In this document: piece by piece, positions 49,193 through 59,184 of the stretch | How positions within the stretch are numbered: position 1 is the first letter of the stretch | Layout: each line of letters opens with the position of its first letter | Source of the DNA: Brevibacterium oceani | GTDB taxonomy: Bacteria; Actinomycetota; Actinomycetes; Actinomycetales; Brevibacteriaceae | Assembly (NCBI RefSeq): GCF_013623835.1 | Contig: NZ_JABKDE010000011.1 | Span: 26,370 to 90,369, forward strand | DNA: 64,000 nt | Reading direction: 5' to 3' | Notes under the pieces: generated by a model | What the model saw: the letters and a program-made list of their open reading frames with translations, nothing else | What the model was told of the DNA's origin: nothing | The model's database searches: none | Made by a program: the position numbers and the translations under genes

Positions 49193-49302
49193 GCGCGACT
49201 TTCGCGGTGCACGTGGGGTGGGCGCCGCCTCGGCGATGGTCGTACTGACGATTCGGCGGCCAGACCTGGAACAATGTTTAACGAACTTCAACATGATGAT
49301 GA

Positions 49303-50766
<1,464 letters not shown>

Positions 50767-50821
50767 GCTTCTCGTCCCTGCGGCCGATGGCTCCGGTCGG
50801 CTGATCGGAACTGTTTCAGCG

Positions 50822-50850
50822 GTGCTCTGATCGTTCGGCGATCGGAGCAC
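50822..50850 (+). terminator. Hairpin after argH
   Basis: GTGCTCTGATCG and CGATCGGAGCAC form a 12-bp stem (one U-G pair) around a TTCGG loop. Only a weak T-run follows. Likely terminates the arginine operon, and works in reverse for the convergent lysR gene. Confidence 0.65.
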
Positions 50851-50929
50851 TGTCCGTCTTTCGTGACTGTGTTGTGCGTTGCTCGCGGCCGACCGCGAGT
50901 TTTCGGAAGCTGGTGTTCCGAGCCTAGCG

Positions 50930-51883
50930 CTACGTCCGCGTCGGTTTTCGGCTCTGTCGTTTCCACCGATGGGGATCGGTATCTGCGGCAGTCCTCCGAA
51001 GAATGTCCAATGCTGCAGTGAGCTTCTTCGACAACCGCGCTCCGGCCATCGTCACCCCCACGATCGTGTTGGCGAATTCCGGGTTCGTCACCGGCAGATA
51101 TCGCACTGGCATGCCCTGAAAGGTCAGGGTGTTCGGGTGAGGAACAGCATTGGCCAGGGAGAAGCCGAGCCCTAGACCCACCATCGACCTGATTGTCTCC
51201 GCGTTGGGGATCAACCAGCGTACAGATGGCTCAAAACCGATTCCGCGGATCTGACTGATCAAGAGGTCCGCGGTCGGCGGAGAATCGAGCAGGATGAGCG
51301 GGTCGTCGATGAGCTCGGCGATATCGACACCGTCCTGGTCTGCTGCAGGATGATCCGCAGAGACGATGGCATGCAGCTGCACCTCGGCGAGGTCGTGCCT
51401 GGTCACTCCCTCGATCTGGATCTGCTTGCGGTACATGACAGCAACATCGACTTCGCCATTGAGAACCATCTGCTGAACGGTCAACGGATGGGCTTCGACA
51501 AAGCTGACGTCAACCTGTGGGTGGTGTTTGATGAACTGGGCAGCCGTAGCTGGAAGCATCCGTGGCCCCGCCGTCGGTATGCAACCGATGCGCAAGGGTC
51601 CCTGTAAGGCAGCCGACTCGTCGTTAAGAGATTCCACAGCGTCCGAGACATTAGACAGGATCTCTCTGGCGCGAACTCCGAATTCCCTGCCAGCGCTCGT
51701 CGGGCGGGCACGCCGAGCCGGACCACGCGCAATCAGCGTGACTTTGAGCTGCTTTTCGAGTTGGGCGAGAGCCGCAGAGACCGTCGCCTGTGACACTCGG
51801 CAATCTTTGGCCGCGTCGCTCACCGAACCACGATCGAGAACGGCGAGAAAATACTCGAGCTGTCGGAGTGTGAGGTCAGTCAT
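50930..51883 (-). CDS. LysR-family transcriptional regulator
   Basis: 317 residues: winged helix MTDLTLRQLEYFLAVLDRGS at the start and QATVSAALAQLEKQLKV in the recognition region, then a two-lobed effector domain. It is divergent from an MBL hydrolase/MHS transporter pair at 51987, which it probably controls. ATAG-N7-CTAT (51882-51896), a T-N11-A LysR-type box, overlaps its start codon. Confidence 0.88.
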   Translation of the reverse strand: MTDLTLRQLEYFLAVLDRGSVSDAAKDCRVSQATVSAALAQLEKQLKVTLIARGPARRARPTSAGREFGVRAREILSNVSDAVESLNDESAALQGPLRIGCIPTAGPRMLPATAAQFIKHHPQVDVSFVEAHPLTVQQMVLNGEVDVAVMYRKQIQIEGVTRHDLAEVQLHAIVSADHPAADQDGVDIAELIDDPLILLDSPPTADLLISQIRGIGFEPSVRWLIPNAETIRSMVGLGLGFSLANAVPHPNTLTFQGMPVRYLPVTNPEFANTIVGVTMAGARLSKKLTAALDILRRTAADTDPHRWKRQSRKPTRT

Positions 51884-51896
51884 AGTCAGAGTCTAT
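51882..51896. promoter_or_regulatory. Candidate LysR box at the divergent lysR-mbl junction
   Basis: ATAGTCAGAGTCTAT has the T-N11-A dyad form of LysR sites and lies in the 103-bp gap between the two divergent starts. Assignment is by form and position only. Confidence 0.4.
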
Positions 51897-51986
51897 ATTG
51901 AAGCCAGTAAAAATTTGCTTTTCTTTTTGATGTCAACGGGAAAGACTGAGGAGGTCAAAGACGCAAGAACGTGAAAGTGCCGGGTA

Positions 51987-53021
51987 ATGAACGATTCGAA
52001 GATGAAAGCAGTCACCCTGGGAACCGCAGGTGGCCCGCGATGGTGGAAGGGCGATTCCAAGGATCGAGCGGGTATCTCAACCGCGATCGTCGTTGAGGAT
52101 CGTTTCTATCTCGTGGACGCCGGCCATGGTGTCGGGCGTCGCATTCGTCAGGCTGGCCTCGAGCTCGGCGATCTCGGCGGAATCTTCATCACTCACCTGC
52201 ATTCTGATCACACCATCGACCTGCCGTCACTTGTGGTGTTCGGCATGCATGAGCTCCAGCAGAGAGCCGACAATCCGGTCCCCCTCCTCGGCCCCGGCGA
52301 TCGCCGCGCGTTGCCTCCGGTCTCTCCGCGGGCAGTCGTCCCGCCTCGACCTGTGGCACCTGCGAACCCCACCCCTGGCATCGCCGATATGTTCACAAGT
52401 ATCGTCGGGGCGTTTGCCACAGACCTCAACGACCGCGTGCTCGATTCGCTGCGTCCGTCACCTGAAGCTCTCTTCGACCCCCGCGACATCGAGATCCCAG
52501 AGGGCATCGGATATCACCCGAACACGGCTGCGACTCCGGCTATGGAGCCTTTCGTCATCTTCCAGGATGATCTTGTCACCGTGACTGCGATCCTCGTCGA
52601 ACATCCGCCCGTGGCACCAGCCTTCGCCTTCAGGTTCGACAGCGAGCACGGCTCGGTGACCATTTCGGGCGATACCTGCGAAACCGACAACCTCGTCAGA
52701 CTTGCGCAGGGAACGGACCTGCTTCTTCACGAAGCGATCGACTTCGATTGGGTCGACCAGATGTATGCGAACCGTGACGACGATGAGGGCCGCGCCTCGC
52801 GCGACCACCATTACAAGTCACATACCTCGGTCAATGGGGCTATTCGCATTGCCTCGGCGGCACAGGCTCGTGCACTGGCCCTGCACCACCTTGTTCCCGG
52901 GTCCGCCGATGACACCGTCTGGCACAAGGGGCACTCCGGATTCGATGGAACATTCCTGGTGCCAGAGGACCTCGACACCATCAACATCACTACAGCAGCA
53001 CAAGCCGCGATGAGGAGCTGA
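51987..53021 (+). CDS. Metallo-beta-lactamase-fold hydrolase
   Basis: 344 residues. HLHSDH (70-75) supplies zinc ligands, with Asp/His ligands later in ISGDTCETDN and in ALALHHLVPG. The arrangement resembles the RNase Z/arylsulfatase-like branch of MBL enzymes. A Pro-rich insertion (about 110-130) is unusual. No signal peptide. It is followed 7 bp later by an MHS transporter, so it likely acts on an imported ester, lactone or sulfate ester. Confidence 0.83.
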   Translation: MNDSKMKAVTLGTAGGPRWWKGDSKDRAGISTAIVVEDRFYLVDAGHGVGRRIRQAGLELGDLGGIFITHLHSDHTIDLPSLVVFGMHELQQRADNPVPLLGPGDRRALPPVSPRAVVPPRPVAPANPTPGIADMFTSIVGAFATDLNDRVLDSLRPSPEALFDPRDIEIPEGIGYHPNTAATPAMEPFVIFQDDLVTVTAILVEHPPVAPAFAFRFDSEHGSVTISGDTCETDNLVRLAQGTDLLLHEAIDFDWVDQMYANRDDDEGRASRDHHYKSHTSVNGAIRIASAAQARALALHHLVPGSADDTVWHKGHSGFDGTFLVPEDLDTINITTAAQAAMRS

Positions 53022-53028
53022 AGCAACG

Positions 53029-54405
53029 ATGAATGACAACAAAGACGTTGTTGGCAAGGACGGTCTCCAAACCTCCCTGAAGACGCCGGAGATGCGACGA
53101 ATCCTCACTTCGAGCTTCGTCGGTTCGGCTATCGAGTTCTACGATTTCATCCTGTACGCAACGGCGTCCTCGATTGTGTTCGCAAATCTGTTCTTTGCAG
53201 GACTCGGGCCGGGACTGTCGCTGTTCGCCTCATTCAGCACTTTGGCGGCCGGCTATCTGGCTAGGCCTCTCGGCGGAGTGATCTTCGGCCACTTCGGCGA
53301 CAAGGTGGGGCGCAAAAAGGCATTGATCGTTTCCATGGTGATGATGGGAGCCGTCACCGTGATCATCGGCCTCATGCCGCCGACTGCGTCAATTGGGATG
53401 ATCGCACCCGCGTCCCTGTTCACTCTTCGGATCATCCAAGGCATCGCTGTGGGCGGAGAATGGGGCGGTGCTGCGCTCATGGCACTCGAGCACGCGCCGA
53501 AGGCCCGGCGCGGGCTGGCTGCGGCGTTTGCCAATGCCGGTGGTCCGGCGGGAGCGATCCTGGCGACGCTCATTCTGTCACTGACTGCGACGCTCACCGG
53601 GGACAACTTTGTGACTTGGGGCTGGCGTCTGCCTTTCCTGCTCTCTGCAATCCTCATCGTCGTTGGACTTATCATTCGTCTCAAAGTCAGTGAAACACCT
53701 GCCTTCCAACAGCTCGAAGAAGAGAGCGAAGAGAGGAAGGTCCCGCTGCTCACCGTGTTCAAGAACTACAAGCGCCAGGTGCTGATCGCTCTCTTCGCTA
53801 CGATGACCATCTATGTCACTCAGGGCCTGACGACGGTCTGGGGAGTGTCAGTCGCAGTCGCAGCAGGTGAGGACAGATCCGATGTCCTCAACTGGAAGGC
53901 CGTCGGAGCGTTGACGACCCTGATCGTCACCTTCATCGTCGCCCGTCTCAGCGACAGGATCGGGCGCAAACGTTCTCTCGTCGGTGCCCATGTCGTGGCC
54001 GCGGTCCTCGCGGTTCCGATCGTGCTGCTCATCGTCAGTGGAGAGCTCAACCAGTACGCAGCCGCAATCATTCTCGGTAATGGAATCGTCCAGGGCTTGT
54101 GCTATGGACCTATCGCGGCCTATGTCTCGGAGCTCTTCCCTCCAGCCGTGCGATACACCGGCGCATCCGTCGGCTATCAGCTCGCTGCAGCGCTTGGAGC
54201 GGGACTGTCGCCGATGATCGCGTCCGCTCTTATTTTGGTGCCGGGCGTCGGCTCCTACCTCATCGGAGGGGTCTGGGCACTCTTCGCCGTAGTCGGGGCG
54301 ATTGCTGTAATGGCGAGCCGTCCCTTTTCAGAGAGTGCCCCGAATCCAGCGGCATCAGTCGTAGAACTCGACATCGAGCCAGTTGCTCAGACTCACGGCA
54401 AATAG
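53029..54405 (+). CDS. MFS transporter, metabolite:H+ symporter (MHS) family
   Basis: 458 residues, 12 helices. GSAIEFYDFILYATASSIVF and GHFGDKVGRKKALI are the MHS signatures. Pairs with the MBL hydrolase gene and is presumably regulated by the divergent LysR protein. Substrate unknown. It ends 5 bp before the convergent sigma-factor gene. Confidence 0.87.
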   Translation: MNDNKDVVGKDGLQTSLKTPEMRRILTSSFVGSAIEFYDFILYATASSIVFANLFFAGLGPGLSLFASFSTLAAGYLARPLGGVIFGHFGDKVGRKKALIVSMVMMGAVTVIIGLMPPTASIGMIAPASLFTLRIIQGIAVGGEWGGAALMALEHAPKARRGLAAAFANAGGPAGAILATLILSLTATLTGDNFVTWGWRLPFLLSAILIVVGLIIRLKVSETPAFQQLEEESEERKVPLLTVFKNYKRQVLIALFATMTIYVTQGLTTVWGVSVAVAAGEDRSDVLNWKAVGALTTLIVTFIVARLSDRIGRKRSLVGAHVVAAVLAVPIVLLIVSGELNQYAAAIILGNGIVQGLCYGPIAAYVSELFPPAVRYTGASVGYQLAAALGAGLSPMIASALILVPGVGSYLIGGVWALFAVVGAIAVMASRPFSESAPNPAASVVELDIEPVAQTHGK

Positions 54406-54410
54406 ATTCG

Positions 54411-55646
54411 TCAGTCTGCGCCGGCCGACAGACGAGTGATCTGAGCGTTGATGTATCTCTGCTCAGGGACGTTCGTGCACAGTCTGCTGGCGGTCCGGTA
54501 GGCAGTCAGTGCATCGGCGGGCTCTCCGAGTGCTTCCAACATTGGTGCCCGGACGGCATGCAGTCGGTGACTTCGGCTCATGCGCTTGTCAGCGAGGAGT
54601 GGCTCGAGCATCTCCAGGGCCGCACGGGGTCCGTGGACCTCGCTGACGGCGACTGCGTAGTTGAGGGTGACAGCTGGAGACGGCGCAATGCGCGCGAGCA
54701 TCGAGTAGAGTTCGACGATTTGCGCCCAGTCGGTCTTCTCCCAGGTCGCTGCTTCTGAATGGACCGCCGAGATGGCAGCCTGCAGCTGGTTAACCCCGAC
54801 CGGTCCGGCTGGGAGTGCGGCCTCCAGAAGGCTGACTCCTTCGGAGATCAGCGTCGAATTCCACCGCTTGCGATCCTGATTGCGCAGCGTCACCAGCTCG
54901 CCGGCTGAGGTCCGTCGGCCTGGTCGGCGTGCCTCGCTGAGCAGCATGAGCGCGAGCAATCCCGCTGTCTCGGTCTCATCGGGCAGTGCTGCATGAAGCA
55001 GCCGAGCTAGCCTGATGGCCTCGTCCGTGACCTCTTGGTCGAAGAGAGCCTCGCCGTTCGGGCGACAGTGTCCGGCGGTGTACATGAGGTAGAGAGCATG
55101 AAACATCGCGGGAAGTCGTTCGGTCTCCGTGTCAGGCCGTGGGAAGTGGCGCCCGTGCTCGTCGATCGTGGACTTTGCTCTGCTGATTTTCTGTCGCGCG
55201 GTGGCAGTCGGAATGAAATACAGGGCAGCGATCTGTTCCGTGCTCAAGCCGAGGACGGCCCGCAAAGCCAAGGTCACCTGAGCCTCGGGGCTGAGCGACG
55301 GATGACAACACAGAGCGAGAACCTCAAGCGAGGCATCACGGTTCTCCAGGACCGCCTCGGCGATGGACGTCTGATTAGGACGATCACGCGTGAACACCCG
55401 CCGCTCGCGTTCGAGTCGCGCACTGTCCTGACGCTTGGCATCGATGAGCCGACGGGACGCGACCCGCAGCAGCCAGCCTCGGGGTTTGTCTGGCACACCT
55501 TTCGTCGGCCACTGCTGGGATGCTTCGAACAGTGCCTCTTGAACGGCGTCCTCGCACGCGGCGAAGTCACCGAATCGCCTCATCAGAGCAGAGAGGATGT
55601 GCGGTGTCTCGCGGCGCCACACATCCTCGCTTGTCGTCATCGTCAT
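54411..55646 (-). CDS. ECF-type RNA polymerase sigma factor, ECF42-like
   Basis: 411 residues. Sigma-2 region around ALMRRFGDFAACEDAVQEAL and sigma-4 helix-turn-helix around GLSTEQIAALYFIPTATARQKISRAK, then a long C-terminal TPR-like helical domain (from about residue 175) seen in the ECF42 group (formerly annotated SigJ or DUF6596). These lack an anti-sigma factor and pair with DGPF proteins, one of which overlaps its start by 4 bp. Confidence 0.87.
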   Translation of the reverse strand: MTMTTSEDVWRRETPHILSALMRRFGDFAACEDAVQEALFEASQQWPTKGVPDKPRGWLLRVASRRLIDAKRQDSARLERERRVFTRDRPNQTSIAEAVLENRDASLEVLALCCHPSLSPEAQVTLALRAVLGLSTEQIAALYFIPTATARQKISRAKSTIDEHGRHFPRPDTETERLPAMFHALYLMYTAGHCRPNGEALFDQEVTDEAIRLARLLHAALPDETETAGLLALMLLSEARRPGRRTSAGELVTLRNQDRKRWNSTLISEGVSLLEAALPAGPVGVNQLQAAISAVHSEAATWEKTDWAQIVELYSMLARIAPSPAVTLNYAVAVSEVHGPRAALEMLEPLLADKRMSRSHRLHAVRAPMLEALGEPADALTAYRTASRLCTNVPEQRYINAQITRLSAGAD

Positions 55647-56035
55647 TCTCCGTCGTCACCGAAGACCATGATCGGTCGCAGCTCGACGGTCTCCCCGGGG
55701 CCGGCGAATCGGGCGGCGATTTCCTCGGCGCGTTCCTGCGATTCGACGTCGATCTTGAAGAACCCAGCGAGGTGCTCTTTCGACTCCGCGTAGGGGCCGT
55801 CGTTCGATGTCGGCACACCGGCCTTCCACCGGTAGAGCGTGGAGGTTGCGGGGTCGCCCAGAGCCTCGCCGCCGATCAGTTCGCCGCGCTCCTGAAGTTC
55901 GCCGAGGAGTTTCTCGAAGTCAGCATCCAACTTTTCCCGCTCTTCCTTGGGCAGGGCCTGCACCTCGGCAACGTAGTCGCCGGTGGGGTGGCCCCAAGGC
56001 TGCGGATTCGAGTGGATGAGAATGACGTACTTCAT
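55643..56035 (-). CDS. DGPF-domain YCII-related protein
   Basis: 130 residues. The motif SNDGPYAESKEHLAGFF holds the DGP(F/Y)xExKE signature. These small proteins accompany ECF42 sigma factors and probably serve as their partners or targets. The start at 56035 is chosen because the family begins MKYVILIH; the frame is open upstream to 56143. Overlaps the sigma gene by 4 bp. Confidence 0.87.
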   Translation of the reverse strand: MKYVILIHSNPQPWGHPTGDYVAEVQALPKEEREKLDADFEKLLGELQERGELIGGEALGDPATSTLYRWKAGVPTSNDGPYAESKEHLAGFFKIDVESQERAEEIAARFAGPGETVELRPIMVFGDDGE

Positions 56036-56233
56036 TGTTCTGCCTTTCGTCGCGGGCCGCCTCTCGGCCCTTCTAGTGTGACATCGAGGCTGAGTTCGCG
56101 ATTTCGACAGCTGGGCGATACTTTTTCTGGAATCCGGTTTCAAGGAATGGCTCCAGCGATGTCACCGAGGCAACTATTGATGAGGAGAACGCGGCGGTCT
56201 CGGACTAAGGGCACGGCTGCCTCGGCGAACCCG

Positions 56234-56264
56234 TAGAATTGACTCCGTCGGTGTCGCACCGACG
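56234..56264 (+). promoter_or_regulatory. tyrS promoter -10 and 5' hairpin
   Basis: TAGAAT (56234-56239) is a good -10; the -35 is poor. A perfect 8-bp stem with 3-base loop (CGTCGGTG / CACCGACG, 56246-56264) would form at the very 5' end of the transcript. No T-box specifier structure is seen in the short leader, so the role of the hairpin is unclear, perhaps message stability. Confidence 0.4.
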
Positions 56265-56290
56265 CACCATACAGATTCGAAAGGACCGAA

Positions 56291-57577
56291 GTGACCGACA
56301 TCTTCAGCGAACTCAAGGCCCGCGGGCTCGTCGCAGTTTCCACCGACGAGGCCGCACTGCAGAAAGCCCTGGCCGAGGAATCGCTGACCTATTATGTCGG
56401 TTTCGATCCGACGGCCCCGAGCCTGCACATGGGCAACCTCGTCCAGCTGCTCACCGCCGCCCGCCTCCAGCAGGCCGGACACAATCCGCTGGCCCTCGTC
56501 GGCGGCGCCACCGGTCTCATCGGCGACCCGCGCATGTCGGGGGAGCGGACGCTCAACCCGCGCGAGGTCGTCGAGGAATGGGTGGCGAAGATCCGCGCCC
56601 AGGTCGAGAAGTTCCTCGACTTCGACGGCCCCAACGCCGCGCAGATCGTCAACAACCTCGACTGGACCTCGCAGCTGTCGGCCATCGACTTCCTCCGCGA
56701 CATCGGCAAGCACTTCCCGGTCAACCGGATGCTCGCAAAGGAATCCGTCTCCGCTCGACTCAACAGCGAAGCCGGTATCTCCTTCACAGAGTTCTCGTAC
56801 CAGATCCTCCAGGGCAACGATTACCTCGAGCTCAACCGTCGCTACGGCTGCACCCTGCAGACCGGCGGTTCCGACCAGTGGGGCAACCTCACCTCGGGCG
56901 TCGACCTCATCCGTCGCGTCGAGCAGAAGACCGTCCACGCTTTGGCCACCCCGCTGATCACGAAGGCCGATGGCACGAAGTTCGGCAAGACCGAGTCCGG
57001 TACTGTGTGGCTCGATTCGTCGCTGACCAGCCCGTACGCGTTCAGCCAGTTCTGGCTCAACGCCGACGACCGCGATGTGGTGAAGTACCTCAAGGTGTTC
57101 TCGCTGCGCCCGCTCGACGAGATCGAGGCGATCGAAGCCGAGTTCAGCGCTGCGCCGCACACCCGTGTCGCACAGAAGGCCCTCGCCGAGGATGTCACCA
57201 CCCTCGTCCACGGGCGCAAGGCTTACGAGCAGGCGATCGCTGCGGCTTCCGCCCTCTTCGGCGGTGGTGAGCTGGCTGGTCTCGACGCCTCGACCCTGGG
57301 GGCGGCGACCGCCGAGCTTCCGCGCGGTGATGTCAGCGCCGCGCAGCTCTCCGACGGTCTGCCCGTCGCCGACGCCTTCGTCACCGCCGGCATCGTCAAG
57401 TCGAAGGGCGAGGCTCGCCGCGCCATCAAGGACGGTGGAGCCTACGTCAACAACGTCAAGGTTGCTGATCAGGATCAGACCATCACCCCCGCCGAGGTGC
57501 TCCCCACCGAAGCCGGGGGAGTGATCCTCCTGCGTCGGGGCAAGAAGACCCTCGGAGCCGTTGACGTCGTCGGCTGA
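56291..57577 (+). CDS. tyrS: Tyrosyl-tRNA synthetase
   Basis: 428 residues, bacterial TyrRS. The HIGH motif appears as HMGN, the KMSKS loop as KFGKT, and the tyrosine site includes YYVGFDPTAPS. A C-terminal S4-like RNA-binding domain (KSKGEARRAIKDGGAYVNN) is present. GTG 56291 is preceded by GAAAGGA. Essential cytoplasmic housekeeping gene. Confidence 0.95.
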   Translation: MTDIFSELKARGLVAVSTDEAALQKALAEESLTYYVGFDPTAPSLHMGNLVQLLTAARLQQAGHNPLALVGGATGLIGDPRMSGERTLNPREVVEEWVAKIRAQVEKFLDFDGPNAAQIVNNLDWTSQLSAIDFLRDIGKHFPVNRMLAKESVSARLNSEAGISFTEFSYQILQGNDYLELNRRYGCTLQTGGSDQWGNLTSGVDLIRRVEQKTVHALATPLITKADGTKFGKTESGTVWLDSSLTSPYAFSQFWLNADDRDVVKYLKVFSLRPLDEIEAIEAEFSAAPHTRVAQKALAEDVTTLVHGRKAYEQAIAAASALFGGGELAGLDASTLGAATAELPRGDVSAAQLSDGLPVADAFVTAGIVKSKGEARRAIKDGGAYVNNVKVADQDQTITPAEVLPTEAGGVILLRRGKKTLGAVDVVG

Positions 57578-57607
57578 GCCCTCACTCCGGGTCCTCACTG
57601 CAGGACT

Positions 57608-57654
57608 CACAAGCGAAACCCTTGTTATCCCGAATGACAAGGGTTTCGCTTGTG
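57608..57654 (+). terminator. Strong hairpin after tyrS
   Basis: An 18-bp perfect inverted repeat (for example GCGAAACCCTTGT / ACAAGGGTTTCGC) around an 11-base loop, 30 bp past the tyrS stop. The T-run is short, so its effect may depend on the long stem. It could work in both directions. Confidence 0.75.
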
Positions 57655-57753
57655 CCGGGTGAATGGCCGCAGAGATGTATCCGGCTATCTTCATGGCGTC
57701 GACGCCCGTGATGGCACAGACTGAATTCAGAGACCCGTCGAAACGAGGAGACA

Positions 57754-58155
57754 ATGCGAACACTGCTCAACATCATCTGGTTCATCTTCAGCGGCCTGTG
57801 GCTCGCGCTCGGCTACTACCTCGCCGGCATCATCGCCTGTATCTTCATCGTCACCATCCCCTGGGGCATCGCCTCCTTCCGCATCGGCAACTATGCACTC
57901 TGGCCCTTCGGCCGGGAGGTCATCAAGGCCCGGCCCGCAGGAGTCGCCACGACCCTGGGCAACATCATCTGGGTGATCGTCGCCGGCATCTGGCTGGCCA
58001 TCGGACACGTGGTCACCTCGATCCCGCTCTTCGTCTCCATCATCGGAATTCCCCTGGGATGGGCGAACATCAAACTGATCCCCGTCTCCCTCATGCCGCT
58101 GGGCAAGACGATCGTCGACAGCAACCAGCTGATGCCCGGCTACCGCGGGGTCTGA
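57754..58155 (+). CDS. yccF: YccF-family inner membrane protein
   Basis: 133 residues. Two YccF repeats: IACIFIVTIPWGIASFRI and VSIIGIPLGWANIKLIP, with four membrane segments. Function unknown; in other bacteria it is a small integral protein with no assigned role. It lies after the tyrS terminator and has GAGGAG shortly before ATG 57754. Confidence 0.88.
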   Translation: MRTLLNIIWFIFSGLWLALGYYLAGIIACIFIVTIPWGIASFRIGNYALWPFGREVIKARPAGVATTLGNIIWVIVAGIWLAIGHVVTSIPLFVSIIGIPLGWANIKLIPVSLMPLGKTIVDSNQLMPGYRGV

Positions 58156-58297
58156 CAAACTGTCGGTCGGCACGAAGGTGCTGTGTGGGACAATGGGATC
58201 GCAGTTCCTGGTCTGCGAGAATCTGGTCGTCGAATTCGGAGCTAGGGCGTTGATCGACGCACTTGTGATTGATCCGTCTGCCGGCCCAAGGCGATTC

Positions 58298-59182
58298 TTA
58301 CAAGCCAAGCGCGGACAATGCCGAATCGAGCCGAACGTGTGTCGAGGCGGAAAGCTTACGTGCAGGGAATCGAACAGTGTCGTGGTCGATGAGACCTCTC
58401 CTCACGAGGACCTGCTTGTGAACCGCCCACGCTTCGCCTGGTGTGACTCCGATGTCAAGGAGGGGTTGAATGCGGCGGACCTCTTCGCCCACATCGACGG
58501 TGGTATCAGCGCCGAGCAACGCCGATACGATTGGTCTGAACAGGTCAGTGATTTCACAGGCTGGCATGGTCCCGCAGGCACCGTTTCGGAATTCCGAGAT
58601 GAGCTCTCTTGCGTTGAGCCCACAGAGCACAGGGAAGTCCTGAGCGACTTTGGAGACGACAGCCTTGACCTTATCTGCTGTCGGCGGGGCCTCAACCTTG
58701 ACCGCGGATATCCCTGAGCGTTCGGACATCTCTGCGATTCGATCGGTTGGAAGCGTCACCGAAGATGGTCCCGGCGCGTCCTGCACCATGATCGGGGTCT
58801 CAGTGTTCTGCGCGACGTCGACGAAGAAGTCGACAAGCTGATCCTCGGCGGGCTTTGCGAGATATGGGGGGAGCACCATGAGTGCGTCCGCTCCCCATTC
58901 GCGTGCTCGGAGCCCAGCTTCGACGGCGGTTGTCGTGCTTGTCGCGTTGATGCCAGCGATGATAGTGAAGCCATCGCCGACCTCCTTGCGAGCGGTGCGG
59001 AGAATGCTCTCGCGCTCTTGGGTCGTCAGTGCGAAGCCCTCGCTGGCCATTCCGAAAACGGCGAACCCATCAGCTCCCGATGTGACTTGGAAGTCGATAA
59101 GGCGACGAAGCGAATCCAGATCCACCTCTTCGTTGGGGGAGAAGGGGGTGGCGAGAATTGGCAGCAGACCGTGAAGCTTCAT
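58298..59182 (-). CDS. DapA/N-acetylneuraminate-lyase superfamily protein, atypical active site
   Basis: 294 residues. The Schiff-base lysine is K162 (SAVKVEAP). The usual Tyr in LYNxP is Gln here (VQDAP, residue 134), and the GTTGE loop is GMASEG, so DHDPS catalysis itself is unlikely. It is the downstream partner of an enolase-superfamily dehydratase (stop at 59185, 2 bp before this start), so a dehydratase or aldolase for a 2-keto-3-deoxy acid is expected. Substrate not determined. Confidence 0.83.
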   Translation of the reverse strand: MKLHGLLPILATPFSPNEEVDLDSLRRLIDFQVTSGADGFAVFGMASEGFALTTQERESILRTARKEVGDGFTIIAGINATSTTTAVEAGLRAREWGADALMVLPPYLAKPAEDQLVDFFVDVAQNTETPIMVQDAPGPSSVTLPTDRIAEMSERSGISAVKVEAPPTADKVKAVVSKVAQDFPVLCGLNARELISEFRNGACGTMPACEITDLFRPIVSALLGADTTVDVGEEVRRIQPLLDIGVTPGEAWAVHKQVLVRRGLIDHDTVRFPARKLSASTHVRLDSALSALGL

Positions 59183-59184
59183 GT

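Noticed and set aside
56174..57763. 529-residue open frame antisense to tyrS
   Set aside because: It is the complement of a clear tyrosyl-tRNA synthetase with HMGN and KFGKT motifs; long antisense frames are common in GC-rich DNA.
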